Shown: positions 42,894 through 52,141 of the stretch, piece by piece | How the letters are laid out: each line of letters opens with the position of its first letter | Position numbering within the stretch: position 1 is the stretch's first letter | Assembly: GCF_018129385.1 (NCBI RefSeq) | Contig: NZ_JAFCLN010000005.1 | Location: forward strand, 310,001-374,000 | Direction of reading: 5' to 3' | Length of the DNA stretch: 64,000 nucleotides | Origin: Bradyrhizobium lablabi | GTDB taxonomy: Bacteria > Pseudomonadota > Alphaproteobacteria > Rhizobiales > Xanthobacteraceae | Notes under the pieces: generated by a model | Seen by the model: the letters and a program-made list of their open reading frames with translations, nothing else | Told to the model about the DNA's origin: nothing | Database searches by the model: none | Made by a program: the position numbers and the translations under genes

Positions 42894-44048
42894 ATGCCCG
42901 CGCGCGTTTATCTCGACTGGAATGCGACCACGCCGCTTCGCCCCGAGGCGAAGGCGGCGATGGCGCAGGCGTGGGACATTTCCGGCAATCCATCCTCGGT
43001 GCATGCCGAGGGCCGCGAGGCGCGGCGGCTGGTGGAGGATGCCCGTGCCATCGTCGCCCGGGCTGTCGGCGCGCAGCCGCAAAATGTCGTGTTCACGTCG
43101 GGCGGCACCGAAGCCAATTCGCTGGCGCTGACGCCCGGGCTGCGGCGCGGCGGCATGCCGGCGCAGCGGCTGCTGGTTTCCGCGATCGAGCATGCCTCGG
43201 TTCTCGCGGGCGGACGGTTTGCGGCCTCAGAGATCCACACCATCGGTGTGACACGTTCAGGAGTCGTCGACCTCGGGCATTTGCGTACGCTGCTTGCGGG
43301 TGGGCCGCCGGCGCTGGTGTCGGTGATGCTGGCCAACAACGAGACCGGCGCGATCCAGCCTGTGGCCCAGGTGGCCGAAATTGTTCATGCGGCGGGTGGG
43401 GTGCTGCATGTCGATGCGATCCAGGCCTTTGGCAAAATTCCGCTCGACCTCGCCTCGACCGGTGCCGATCTGTTGACGCTGTCGGCCCACAAGCTGGGCG
43501 GACCGAAGGGGTCAGGCGCGCTGGTGCTGGCCGAGGGCTTGTCGGGCCTTGAGCCGTTGCTGCGCGGCGGCGGGCAGGAGCAGGGGCGACGGGCCGGGAC
43601 GGAGAACGTCGCTGACATCGCGGGCTTTGGAGCGGCTACCAAGGCCGCGCTGGCGGCCATGGCGGCTGATGCCGAGAGACTTCGGGACTTGCGGGATCGG
43701 CTTGAAGCGGGGCTCCGGAGCGTTTCCGACACGATCATCTTCTCGGAGGATGCGGAAAGGTTGCCAAATACCGTTCTTTTCACGGCCCCCGGACTGAAGG
43801 CCGAAACCGCGGTGATCGGCTTCGACCTCGCCGGTATTGGAGTATCGTCCGGATCGGCCTGTTCCTCCGGAAAGGTACAGCCGTCGCACGTCCTCCAAGC
43901 CATGGGGTTCGGCCCGGAACTGGCTCAGGGAGCCGTGCGGCTCAGTATGGGCTGGTCCACATCACAAAGGCACGTCGATTCAGCCTTGGAGGCTTGGCGA
44001 AAGCTTGCCGATAGCCTAGTTAAGGGTCAGCGACGAAACACAGCTTGA
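42894..44048 (+). CDS. Cysteine desulfurase, class I (IscS/NifS-like)
   Basis: 384 aa. It takes sulfur from cysteine as a persulfide for Fe-S cluster assembly. Visible are VYLDWNATTPLRPEA, SGGTEANSLAL, the PLP lysine in TLSAHKLGGPKGSGAL, GGGQEQGRRAGTENV, and the persulfide cysteine in GVSSGSACSSGKVQPSH, with the long-loop form of class I. It opens the SUF operon, 93 bp before sufB. The operon also contains the class II enzyme SufS, so two desulfurases of different type are encoded together. No iscR is present upstream. Confidence 0.95.
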   Translation: MPARVYLDWNATTPLRPEAKAAMAQAWDISGNPSSVHAEGREARRLVEDARAIVARAVGAQPQNVVFTSGGTEANSLALTPGLRRGGMPAQRLLVSAIEHASVLAGGRFAASEIHTIGVTRSGVVDLGHLRTLLAGGPPALVSVMLANNETGAIQPVAQVAEIVHAAGGVLHVDAIQAFGKIPLDLASTGADLLTLSAHKLGGPKGSGALVLAEGLSGLEPLLRGGGQEQGRRAGTENVADIAGFGAATKAALAAMAADAERLRDLRDRLEAGLRSVSDTIIFSEDAERLPNTVLFTAPGLKAETAVIGFDLAGIGVSSGSACSSGKVQPSHVLQAMGFGPELAQGAVRLSMGWSTSQRHVDSALEAWRKLADSLVKGQRRNTA

Positions 44049-44108
44049 ACGGTTCTAAGCGGTCGATTTCGTGGCCAATACATCGTAATAGACTTTGGAA
44101 CTGTTCCA
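44045..44108 (+). promoter_or_regulatory. Two GAAC-N-GTTC palindromes in front of sufB
   Basis: GAACGGTTC at 44047-44055 overlaps the stop of the cysteine desulfurase gene, and TGGAACTGTTCCA at 44096-44108 lies 34 bp before the sufB ATG. Both share the core GAACNGTTC, with centres 51 bp apart. They loosely recall iron-control elements of alphaproteobacteria bound by Irr or IscR-type regulators, but neither matches a consensus I would trust. Confidence 0.35.
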
Positions 44109-44141
44109 CCGCGGTCCTTGAAACCGCGAGCGGAGGATGGA

Positions 44142-45623
44142 ATGCCAGCCGTACAAGAGACGGTCGAGCGCGTACGGCGCATCGACGTCGACCAGTATCG
44201 ATATGGGTTCGAGACGCTGATCGAATCCGACAAGGCCCCGAAGGGCCTGACCGAAGATACGGTCCGCTTTATCTCTGCCAAGAAGAACGAGCCGGCCTGG
44301 ATGCTGGAATGGCGTCTGGAGGCTTTTCGCCGCTGGCTGACCATGACCGAGCCGCAATGGGCGCGCGTCCACTACCCGAAGATCGATTACCAGGATCTCT
44401 ACTATTACGCGGCGCCGAAGCCGAAGAAGCAGGTCGGCTCGCTCGACGAGATCGACCCCGAAATCCTGAAGACCTATGAGAAGCTCGGCATTCCCCTGCG
44501 CGAGGTGGAAGTGCTGGAAGGCGTCGTGCGCCCGGAAGGCGAGCGCAAGATCGCCGTCGATGCCGTGTTCGACTCGGTGTCGGTGGCGACCACCTTCCAG
44601 AAGGAGCTGAAGCAGGCCGGCGTGATCTTCATGCCGATCTCGGAAGCGATCCGCGAGCATCCTGAGCTGGTGAAGAAGTATCTCGGCTCCGTGGTGCCGA
44701 CCTCCGACAACTTCTTTGCGACGCTGAACTCGGCCGTGTTCTCCGACGGCTCGTTCGTCTACGTGCCCCCGGGCGTGCGCTGCCCGATGGAGCTGTCGAC
44801 GTATTTCCGCATCAACGAGCGCAACACCGGCCAGTTCGAGCGCACGCTGATCATCGCCGACAAGGGTTCTTACGTCAGCTATCTCGAAGGCTGCACCGCG
44901 CCGCAGCGCGACGAGAACCAGTTGCATGCTGCCGTGGTCGAGCTCGTCGCGCTCGATGACGCCGAGATCAAATATTCGACGGTGCAGAACTGGTATCCCG
45001 GCAACTCGGAAGGTGTCGGCGGCATCTACAATTTCGTCACCAAGCGTGGCGACTGCCGCGGCAACAATTCCAAGATTTCCTGGACCCAGGTCGAGACCGG
45101 CTCGGCCATTACCTGGAAATATCCGAGCTGTATTCTGCGCGGCGACAATTCACGTGGTGAGTTCTATTCAATCGCGATCTCGAACGGCCACCAGCAGGTC
45201 GATTCCGGCACCAAGATGATTCATCTCGGCAAGAACACGACCTCCAGGATCATCTCCAAGGGTATCGCGGCCGGCGTATCGCAAAACACCTATCGCGGTC
45301 TCGTCACCGCCCATCGGAAGGCCACCGGCGCGCGCAATTACACCGCCTGCGACTCGCTGCTGATCGGCGACAAGTGCGGCGCGCACACCGTGCCGTATGT
45401 GGAAGCCAAGAACTCGTCAGCGACCTTCGAGCACGAGGCGACGACCTCGAAAATTTCCGAGGACGTGCTGTTCTATTGCGTGCAGCGCGGGCTCAGCCAG
45501 GAAGAAGCCGTCGGCCTCGTCGTCAACGGCTTCGTGAAAGACGTGCTCCAGCAGCTTCCGATGGAGTTTGCGGTGGAAGCGCAGAAGCTGATCTCGATCA
45601 GCCTCGAAGGTTCGGTTGGATAA
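44142..45623 (+). CDS. sufB: Fe-S cluster assembly scaffold protein SufB
   Basis: 493 aa. Part of the SufBC2D scaffold on which clusters are built. The sequence runs through conserved SufB blocks such as [21 protein letters not shown] [81 protein letters not shown], and the C-terminal [23 protein letters not shown] 44142 follows GGAGG at 44132. sufC is 121 bp downstream, separated by a palindromic repeat. All cysteines expected in cluster handling are visible. Confidence 0.97.
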   Translation: MPAVQETVERVRRIDVDQYRYGFETLIESDKAPKGLTEDTVRFISAKKNEPAWMLEWRLEAFRRWLTMTEPQWARVHYPKIDYQDLYYYAAPKPKKQVGSLDEIDPEILKTYEKLGIPLREVEVLEGVVRPEGERKIAVDAVFDSVSVATTFQKELKQAGVIFMPISEAIREHPELVKKYLGSVVPTSDNFFATLNSAVFSDGSFVYVPPGVRCPMELSTYFRINERNTGQFERTLIIADKGSYVSYLEGCTAPQRDENQLHAAVVELVALDDAEIKYSTVQNWYPGNSEGVGGIYNFVTKRGDCRGNNSKISWTQVETGSAITWKYPSCILRGDNSRGEFYSIAISNGHQQVDSGTKMIHLGKNTTSRIISKGIAAGVSQNTYRGLVTAHRKATGARNYTACDSLLIGDKCGAHTVPYVEAKNSSATFEHEATTSKISEDVLFYCVQRGLSQEEAVGLVVNGFVKDVLQQLPMEFAVEAQKLISISLEGSVG

Positions 45624-45625
45624 GG

Positions 45626-45729
45626 CCTCATCCTGAGGAGGACGCGCAGCGGCCATCTCGAAGGATGAGAGGAAAGATTATCGGCCTGTGTCCTTCGAGA
45701 CGCGCCCTTGGGCGCTCCTCAGGACGAGG
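45626..45729. repeat. ~104-bp palindromic intergenic repeat, copy 1 (sufB-sufC)
   Basis: The element begins CCTCATCCTGAGGAG and ends CTCCTCAGGACGAGG, and has a second inner pair TCTCGAAGGATG and TCCTTCGAGACGCG. It starts 3 bp after the sufB stop and fills the gap to 15 bp before sufC. A related copy lies at 50837-50939. The arms would fold into a long stem in the mRNA. Confidence 0.85.
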
Positions 45730-45744
45730 AACAAACGGAACAAG

Positions 45745-46500
<756 letters not shown>

Positions 46501-46518
46501 CGACGGGACGGATTTTCG

Positions 46519-47844
46519 ATGAATGTTGTGCTGGCAAAGACCGAGACCGGACGCGCGCTGAGCGACGCTTTTATCGTCGCACGCGATCGCTTGCCCGGCA
46601 CCGGCCAGATCCTGGAGCAGCGGCGGCAGGCGTTTGACGCCTATGAGCGCGCCGGCCTGCCGCACCGGCGGCTCGAGGACTGGAAATATACCGACCTGCG
46701 CGCCCTCATGCGAGAAGTGCTGCCGCTTGCGCCTGCGCCCGACGCGGCCGCCTTGAAGCATGCGGAAAAGACGCTGAAGCAGCACAAGGTCCGCGGGACC
46801 CGCCGGCTGGTGCTGGTCGATGGCGTGTTTGCGCCAAAACTTTCAGAAACGGCCGATTTGGAAAAGGGCCTTTCCATCCGCTCGCTGCGCGAGGTGCTGG
46901 AAGCCGGCAATGCCGAATTGCAGTCGCAGCTTTTCGCGTTCGACGTCTCCAATCCAATGGTGGCGCTCAACACCGCGATGATGACCGACGGCGTCGTGAT
47001 CGAGGTCGCCGCGGGTACCGTGATGTCGCAGCCGCTGCATGTCGTCCACATCGCAACCGGCAGCGTGCCGGCGGCCATCTTCACCCGCTCGCTGCTGCGC
47101 CTCGGCAAGGACGCCGGCGTGACGCTGGTCGAAAGCTATGTCGCGGCCGACGGCGCAAAAGCCTATCAGGCGCACGACTCGCTGGTCATTGCCATCGGCG
47201 ACAATTCGCGGTTGGATCACGTCCGTCTGGTCGAGGACAGCGCTGAGGCCGCCAACATTTCCTCTGCCGTTGTGACACTGGGCGCGCACGCGCACTTCAA
47301 CACCTTTGGCATGACCTCGGGCGCATCAGTCAGTCGCTATCAGGCCAACATCGCATTTGCAGGCGAGGGGTCCCGGGTCGAGACCAACGGCGTCAATCTG
47401 CTCAACGGCAAACAGCACGCCGATACCACGCTGTTCATGGATCACGCCGTGCCGAATTGCGCCAGCCGCGAAGTGTTCCGCGCGGTTGCCGACGACCGGG
47501 CGCATTCGGTGTTCCAGGGCCGCATCATCGTGCGGCCGGACGCGCAGAAGACCGACGCCAAGATGATGACGCGGGCGCTCTTGCTGTCCGACGAGGCCGA
47601 GGCTGACAACAAGCCGGAACTGGAAATCTTTGCCGACGACGTCACCTGCGGCCATGGCGCCACGACAGGCGCGCTCGACGAGAGCCTGTTGTTCTACCTG
47701 CGCGCCCGCGGCCTGTCCGAAAAGGAAGCGCAGTCGCTGCTGATCCAGGCTTTTGTCGGTGAAGCCATCGAATCCATCGTGAACGACGATCTGCGCGAGT
47801 TGGCGGTCGCCTCCGCCATACGCTGGCTGGAGGCACGGGCATGA
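46519..47844 (+). CDS. sufD: Fe-S cluster assembly protein SufD
   Basis: 441 aa, partner of SufB in the scaffold. The N-terminal region (GLPHRRLEDWKYTDLRALMR) and C-terminal beta-helix (SRYQANIAFAGEGSRVETNG, HADTTLFMDHAVPNCASREVF, VFQGRIIVRPDAQKTDAKM, CGHGATTGALDESLLFYLRARG) are typical. The conserved H and C of the SufB-SufD interface are seen in DDVTCGHGATTG. The last codon overlaps sufS by ATGA, giving translational coupling. Confidence 0.96.
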   Translation: MNVVLAKTETGRALSDAFIVARDRLPGTGQILEQRRQAFDAYERAGLPHRRLEDWKYTDLRALMREVLPLAPAPDAAALKHAEKTLKQHKVRGTRRLVLVDGVFAPKLSETADLEKGLSIRSLREVLEAGNAELQSQLFAFDVSNPMVALNTAMMTDGVVIEVAAGTVMSQPLHVVHIATGSVPAAIFTRSLLRLGKDAGVTLVESYVAADGAKAYQAHDSLVIAIGDNSRLDHVRLVEDSAEAANISSAVVTLGAHAHFNTFGMTSGASVSRYQANIAFAGEGSRVETNGVNLLNGKQHADTTLFMDHAVPNCASREVFRAVADDRAHSVFQGRIIVRPDAQKTDAKMMTRALLLSDEAEADNKPELEIFADDVTCGHGATTGALDESLLFYLRARGLSEKEAQSLLIQAFVGEAIESIVNDDLRELAVASAIRWLEARA

Positions 47845-49088
47845 GCACGCATCCGGCTGTTACCAACGGCACCTATGATGTCGCCCGCGTGCGGGAGGAT
47901 TTTCCGGCGCTGGCGCTGAAAGTCTATGGCAAGCAGCTTGTCTATCTCGACAATGCGGCGTCCGCCCAGAAGCCGAAAGTCGTGCTCGACCGCCTGACGA
48001 CGGCGTACACCACCGAATACGCCAACGTGCATCGCGGCCTGCATTACCTCGCCAATGCCGCGACCGAAGCCTATGAAGGCGCCCGCGGCAAGGTCGCGCA
48101 ATTCCTCAATGCCCGGCGCAGCGAGGAGATTATCTTCACCCGCAACGTCACCGAGGCGATCAACCTCGTGGCGTCGTCATGGGGCGAGCCGAATATCGGC
48201 GAGGGCGACGAGATCGTGCTCTCGATCATGGAGCACCACTCCAACATCGTGCCCTGGCATTTCCTGAGGGAACGCCATGGCGCTGTCATCAAATGGGCGC
48301 CGGTCGACGACGAGGGCAATTTCCTGATCGACGAGTTCGAGAAGCTGCTGTCGCCGCGTACCAAGCTCGTTGCGATCACGCAGATGTCGAATGCGCTCGG
48401 CACGCTCGTCCCGATCAAGGAAGTAATCAAGCTCGCGCATGAGCGCGGCATCCCGGTGCTGGTCGATGGCGCGCAGGGCGCGGTCCACCTCCAGGTCGAC
48501 GTGCAGGACCTCGATGCCGACTTCTACGCCTTCACCGGCCACAAGGTGTACGGACCGACCGGGATCGGCGTGCTCTATGCCAAGCATGAGCACCTCGTCG
48601 CGATGCGCCCCTTCAACGGAGGCGGCGAGATGATCCGCGAGGTGGCCAAGGATTGGATCACCTATGGCGATCCCCCGCACAAATTCGAGGCCGGCACTCC
48701 GCCGATCGTACAGGCGATCGGGCTGGGCGCCGCCATCGACTACGTCAATTCGATCGGCAAGGAGCGCATCGCCGCGCACGAGCATGACCTCGTCACCTAT
48801 GCCCAGGATCGCCTGCGCGAGATCAACTCGCTGCGGCTGATCGGCACCGCGCGCCACAAGGGGCCGGTGATCTCGTTCGAGATGAAGGGCGCCCATGCCC
48901 ATGACGTCGCCACCGTGATCGATCGCCAGGGCATTGCGGTGCGCGCCGGAACCCATTGCGTGATGCCGCTTTTAGAGCGGTTCAATGTCACAGCCACCTG
49001 CCGCGCCTCGTTCGGGATGTATAATACCCGCGAGGAAGTCGACCAACTGGTGCAGGCGCTGATCAAGGCGCAGGATTTGTTCGCATGA
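47841..49088 (+). CDS. sufS: Cysteine desulfurase, class II (SufS)
   Basis: 415 aa. It transfers persulfide sulfur to the SUF scaffold, normally with SufE or SufU, neither of which is in the window. Conserved stretches are VYLDNAASAQKPKVVLDRL, FTRNVTEAINLVASSWG, EHHSNIVPWH, the PLP lysine in FTGHKVYGPTGIGVLYAK, and the active cysteine in VRAGTHCVMPLLERF. It overlaps sufD and sufT by ATGA at both ends, so three products are coupled in translation. Confidence 0.97.
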   Translation: MSTHPAVTNGTYDVARVREDFPALALKVYGKQLVYLDNAASAQKPKVVLDRLTTAYTTEYANVHRGLHYLANAATEAYEGARGKVAQFLNARRSEEIIFTRNVTEAINLVASSWGEPNIGEGDEIVLSIMEHHSNIVPWHFLRERHGAVIKWAPVDDEGNFLIDEFEKLLSPRTKLVAITQMSNALGTLVPIKEVIKLAHERGIPVLVDGAQGAVHLQVDVQDLDADFYAFTGHKVYGPTGIGVLYAKHEHLVAMRPFNGGGEMIREVAKDWITYGDPPHKFEAGTPPIVQAIGLGAAIDYVNSIGKERIAAHEHDLVTYAQDRLREINSLRLIGTARHKGPVISFEMKGAHAHDVATVIDRQGIAVRAGTHCVMPLLERFNVTATCRASFGMYNTREEVDQLVQALIKAQDLFA

Positions 49089-49456
49089 GCGATACCGCTG
49101 AAATCAAAACCGCCAATATGGAAACCAATTCGGCGCTGCCGCCGGAGGAGACCGAGCGGCTGGGCGCCGAGATCGTCGCCGCTCTGAAGACGGTGTTCGA
49201 TCCGGAAATCCCGGCCGATATCTACGAGCTCGGCCTGATCTACAAGGTCGACCTGAAGGAAGACCGCGGCGTCGACGTCCTGATGACCCTGACCACGCCG
49301 AACTGCCCGGCGGCGGGAGAATTGCCGACCATGGTCGAGAACGCGATCGCCAGCGTTCCTGGCGTCGGCGTCGTCAACGTCAATCTGGTGTGGGAGCCGG
49401 CATGGTCGCCGGACCGGATGAGCGACGAGGCTCGCCTCGTCCTGAACATGTGGTGA
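49085..49456 (+). CDS. sufT: SUF-associated DUF59/MIP18 protein SufT
   Basis: 123 aa. The core is a DUF59 fold: ALKTVFDPEIPADIYELGLIYK with the conserved DPE motif, LTTPNCPAAGELPTMVENA with the exposed cysteine, and VVNVNLVWEPAWSPDRMSDEAR at the end. SufT proteins help mature Fe-S enzymes, and their genes close many suf operons. The start overlaps sufS by ATGA. The N-terminal 20 residues are polar and probably disordered. Confidence 0.93.
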   Translation: MSDTAEIKTANMETNSALPPEETERLGAEIVAALKTVFDPEIPADIYELGLIYKVDLKEDRGVDVLMTLTTPNCPAAGELPTMVENAIASVPGVGVVNVNLVWEPAWSPDRMSDEARLVLNMW

Positions 49457-49465
49457 AGGGTTCCC

Positions 49466-49879
49466 TTGCCCAAGCTGTCCGGTGTCATCGAGACTGCGCT
49501 GTATGTCGATGACCTCGACCGCGCCCGCGAGTTCTACGAGGAGGTGCTTGGGCTCACGGCGCTGACGAGAGATTCCCGGTTTCTGGCCTTCGACGTTGGA
49601 GGCCGCAGCGTGCTGCTGCTGTTTCACCGGGGCTCGACGCTCGAAACGGTGCGCTTGCCCGGCGGCACGATTCCGCCGCACCACGGCAACGGTCCGATCC
49701 ATGCGGCCTTTTCCATCGAGGCGGACGAACTGCCGGCATGGGAAAAGCGCCTGGGCGAGCATCGGGTTGCAGTCGAGGGGCGGACGGATTGGCCGCGCGG
49801 CGGGCGCAGCATCTATTTTCGCGATCCCGACCGCCATCTGCTGGAACTGGTCACACCGGGTGTTTGGGCGATTTACTAG
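49466..49879 (+). CDS. VOC-superfamily glyoxalase/bleomycin-resistance-like protein
   Basis: 137 aa, starting at TTG 49466 with AAGGG 5 bp upstream. One VOC module pair is seen: IETALYVDDLDRAREFYEEVLGL, then FLAFDVGGRSVLLLFHRG, GPIHAAFSIEADELPAWEKRL, and GRSIYFRDPDRHLLELVTPG with the usual C-terminal metal ligand Glu (HLLELVTPG). Members bind divalent metal and act as glyoxalases, dioxygenases or resistance proteins. It is the only gene of the suf block without a known Fe-S role. Function unknown. Confidence 0.88.
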   Translation: MPKLSGVIETALYVDDLDRAREFYEEVLGLTALTRDSRFLAFDVGGRSVLLLFHRGSTLETVRLPGGTIPPHHGNGPIHAAFSIEADELPAWEKRLGEHRVAVEGRTDWPRGGRSIYFRDPDRHLLELVTPGVWAIY

Positions 49880-50007
49880 GATAAATTGGGGTTGATTGGA
49901 GGTCTTCTCATCCAATTGAAACCCTTGAGGTCTTCACAGCAACGGTTTCGTTGCTATCTTTGGGTTAGAACGATTTGTCGCTCAGGCGGCACAGGAGATC
50001 GACTGCA
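49880..50007 (+). other. Gap before sufA with hairpin and direct repeat
   Basis: A bulged stem is formed by GGGTTGATTGGA-like sequence (49889-49900) with TCCAATTGAAACCC (49911-49924). GAGGTCTTC occurs twice (49899-49907, 49927-49935), and AGCAACG/CGTTGCT arms lie at 49938-49955. GGTTAGAACGATTTG follows at 49964-49978 and could be an iron-control half-site. This gap could carry an internal promoter or terminator that lets sufA be set separately. Confidence 0.4.
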
Positions 50008-50391
50008 ATGGACACCACCGTCTCCAAGCCGAAGCCGCGGCCCCGGCCGCAGGTGATGAAGCTGACGGAAGCTGCTGCGAGCCGGATCAACGAGCTCACC
50101 CGGCGCGCCGATTCGGAGATTGTCGGCCTGCGGGTCGGCGTGAAGAACGGCGGCTGCGCCGGTCAGTCCTACACCGTCGAATATGCCCACGAGATCCGTC
50201 CCACCGACGAAGTGGTCGAGGACAAGGGCGTGAAGATCCTCGTCGACCCCAAGGCCGTACTGTTCCTGCTCGGCACCGAGATGGACTACAAGGCCGACAA
50301 GATGCAGGCGCAGTTCGTCTTCAACAATCCGAACCAGATCTCCGCCTGCGGCTGTGGCGAGTCGGTGCAGCTCAAGCCGGCCACGGTGTGA
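50008..50391 (+). CDS. sufA: A-type iron-sulfur carrier (SufA/IscA family)
   Basis: 127 aa. The A-type carrier fold is present: LTEAAASRINELTRRA, GLRVGVKNGGCAGQSYTVEY with the first cluster cysteine, and the C-terminal pair in SACGCGESVQL. The three cysteines match the C-X(about 64)-C-X-C ligand set, so it should bind [2Fe-2S] or [4Fe-4S] and deliver it to apoproteins. An unusual N-terminal basic stretch KPKPRPRPQ precedes the domain. ATG 50008 has AGGAG 10 bp upstream. Last Fe-S gene of the cluster. Confidence 0.93.
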   Translation: MDTTVSKPKPRPRPQVMKLTEAAASRINELTRRADSEIVGLRVGVKNGGCAGQSYTVEYAHEIRPTDEVVEDKGVKILVDPKAVLFLLGTEMDYKADKMQAQFVFNNPNQISACGCGESVQLKPATV

Positions 50392-50406
50392 TACATCAGG
50401 TCCTGC

Positions 50407-50847
50407 ATGGACCGCGAATTCCTCATCGACCTCTTTGCCGATTTCGGCCCGGTGACGATCCGCCGGATGTTTTCCGGCTACGGCATCTCCGCGGACGGAA
50501 TCAACTTCGCACTGGCGCTGCGCGCGGGCCTTTATTTCCGCGCGGATGAGGCGACGATCCCGCAGTTCGAGGCGGAAGGTTCAAAACCGTTTCAGTACCA
50601 GACGCGCGCCAAAACCGTGACGGTGAATTCCTACTGGCAACTGCCGGCGTGGCTGTTCGACGACACGGAAGATCTTGGCGTGTGGGCGAGGGCGGCTCTC
50701 GCCGCGGCCCAGCGCGCCGCGCTGAAGAAGCGGCCGAGGGCGCGGAAGGCGAAGGCCGCGCCGAAGAAGGCAAAGCGAGCCAAGCAGGCGACCAGGCCGA
50801 AAGCAGTCAAGAAGAAGTCCTTGCCGAGGAAAAAGACCTCATCCTGA
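50407..50847 (+). CDS. TfoX/Sxy N-terminal domain protein with basic C-terminal tail
   Basis: 146 aa. Residues about 1-95 are a TfoX-N domain (LIDLFADFGPVTIRRMFSGYGI, GLYFRADEATIPQFEAEGSKPF, VTVNSYWQLPAWLFDD). The rest, from about 105, is almost only Lys, Arg, Ala and Pro (KKAKRAKQATRPKAVKK), histone H1-like and likely nucleic-acid binding. The C-terminal TfoX domain of the enteric competence regulator is absent. The stop codon lies inside the second copy of the palindromic repeat. It starts 15 bp after sufA and may be the last gene of that unit. Confidence 0.88.
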   Translation: MDREFLIDLFADFGPVTIRRMFSGYGISADGINFALALRAGLYFRADEATIPQFEAEGSKPFQYQTRAKTVTVNSYWQLPAWLFDDTEDLGVWARAALAAAQRAALKKRPRARKAKAAPKKAKRAKQATRPKAVKKKSLPRKKTSS

Positions 50848-50939
50848 GGAGCACGCGCCAGCGTGCGTCTCGAAGGATGGCCGCGGGCGAGACAGGGGCC
50901 TCATAGTTCGAGACGCCCTTCGGGCTCCTCACCACGAGG
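50837..50939. repeat. ~103-bp palindromic intergenic repeat, copy 2 (end of tfoX-like gene)
   Basis: Related to the element at 45626-45729: it begins CCTCATCCTGAGGAG and ends GGCTCCTCACCACGAGG, with inner GCGTCTCGAAGGATGG and TTCGAGACGCCC. It supplies the last codons (Thr-Ser-Ser-stop) of the TfoX-like gene and ends 8 bp before the convergent GGDEF gene's stop. The centre differs most between copies. Confidence 0.85.
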
Positions 50940-50947
50940 GTCCGGGA

Positions 50948-52015
50948 TCAGGCCACTTGGCCCTGGAGCTCGGCAGTGTATTCCGGGTCAACTTCGCAGA
51001 TCACGCGGTTGCGGCCGTTGCGCTTGGCGGCGTAGAGGCAGGCGTCCGCGCGCTCGATCAGCGCGTCGGTGTCGTCGCCGGGCTTGAGCATGGACACGCC
51101 GACCGAGATGGTGACGCGGCCCAGAATCTCGCCGGTCGATTTCTTCTTCAATTCCTTCGCCATGATGGCGCGGCGGATGTGGTCGGCAACCGTCAGCGCC
51201 TGGCGCAGCGCGGTGTTGGGCAGCACGACGGCGAACTCCTCGCCGCCGTAGCGCGCAGTGATGTCCTGGCCCTTGATGGTTTGCTTCAGCGACATGCCGA
51301 CGAGGCGCAGCACCTGATCGCCGGTGAGATGGCCGTAGGAATCGTTGAACGACTTGAAGTGGTCGATGTCGAACATCAATAGCGACAGCGGCTCGCCATT
51401 GGCGAGCGCGGTCTGCACGGCGGTCTCGATCGATCGGTCGAAATATTTGCGGTTGCCGAGACCGGTGAGCGGATCGGTCAGGCTCTCGGCGCGGATCGCT
51501 TCCAGACTATGCTGGAGATTGCTGATCTCGGTCTTCGACAGCGACAGGCGGTCTTCCAGCGCCTTGTTGGTCTCGCGCATCTCGCGGGTGGATTTCACCA
51601 ACATCTCGACGACCGCCTTGACCTGGTCGCGGTCCTTCGCGGACGAGAGTTTCTTGCTCGCGCCATCGAGGCTGGCGTCGTAGCTCTGCGACATGCCGAG
51701 CGCATCCGAAATCAGCTTCGTCACGTCGTCGATCTCGCCGATCACGCGTGCGCCGACCTTGTCGATGCGGTCGGAGGTCTTGATCTGGGAGAGATAGGTT
51801 TCGTAGATCTGCTCGAGATCGGCCTCGGTCAGCTTGCCGTTGCGCGCCAGCGTCTCGTTGATGATCTTGTTGAGGGGCGAATTGTATCCGGTCGCGTAGA
51901 CGTACCAGATTTCGTAATTGCGGGGGACGGCCGTTTGCCTGAGAGACTTGATCTGGCCGAGCGCCACTTCGGCAAAAGCCATCGTGCGTTCGTGTTCGTC
52001 CAACAGCTTGACCAC
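50948..52015 (-). CDS. GGDEF-domain diguanylate cyclase
   Basis: 355 aa, cytosolic. The N-terminal half is helical (KSLRQTAVPRNYEIWYVYATGY, coiled coil near 135-175). The C-terminal GGDEF domain has DPLTGLGNRKYFD, the metal site in LLMFDIDHFKSFNDSYGH, and the catalytic signature ARYGGEEFAVVLP. The I-site, RxxD five residues before GGEEF, reads KGQD here, so product inhibition by c-di-GMP may be weak. It synthesises c-di-GMP for motility/sessility control. Similar N-terminal regions without known ligands occur in many alphaproteobacteria. Starts with ATG 52015; no neighbour on its strand. Confidence 0.92.
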   Translation of the reverse strand: MVKLLDEHERTMAFAEVALGQIKSLRQTAVPRNYEIWYVYATGYNSPLNKIINETLARNGKLTEADLEQIYETYLSQIKTSDRIDKVGARVIGEIDDVTKLISDALGMSQSYDASLDGASKKLSSAKDRDQVKAVVEMLVKSTREMRETNKALEDRLSLSKTEISNLQHSLEAIRAESLTDPLTGLGNRKYFDRSIETAVQTALANGEPLSLLMFDIDHFKSFNDSYGHLTGDQVLRLVGMSLKQTIKGQDITARYGGEEFAVVLPNTALRQALTVADHIRRAIMAKELKKKSTGEILGRVTISVGVSMLKPGDDTDALIERADACLYAAKRNGRNRVICEVDPEYTAELQGQVA

Positions 52016-52141
52016 TGATCACATCCCCAAAAGCGAACAGCGCCGCTCGTTGCCCAGCAGCAATCACTTAAATAATTGCGGCCAAGCTAATTGAGGATAA
52101 TGAACGCCGGGTTAAGCGGGGAACCGCGTTGTGCGGCGCGA

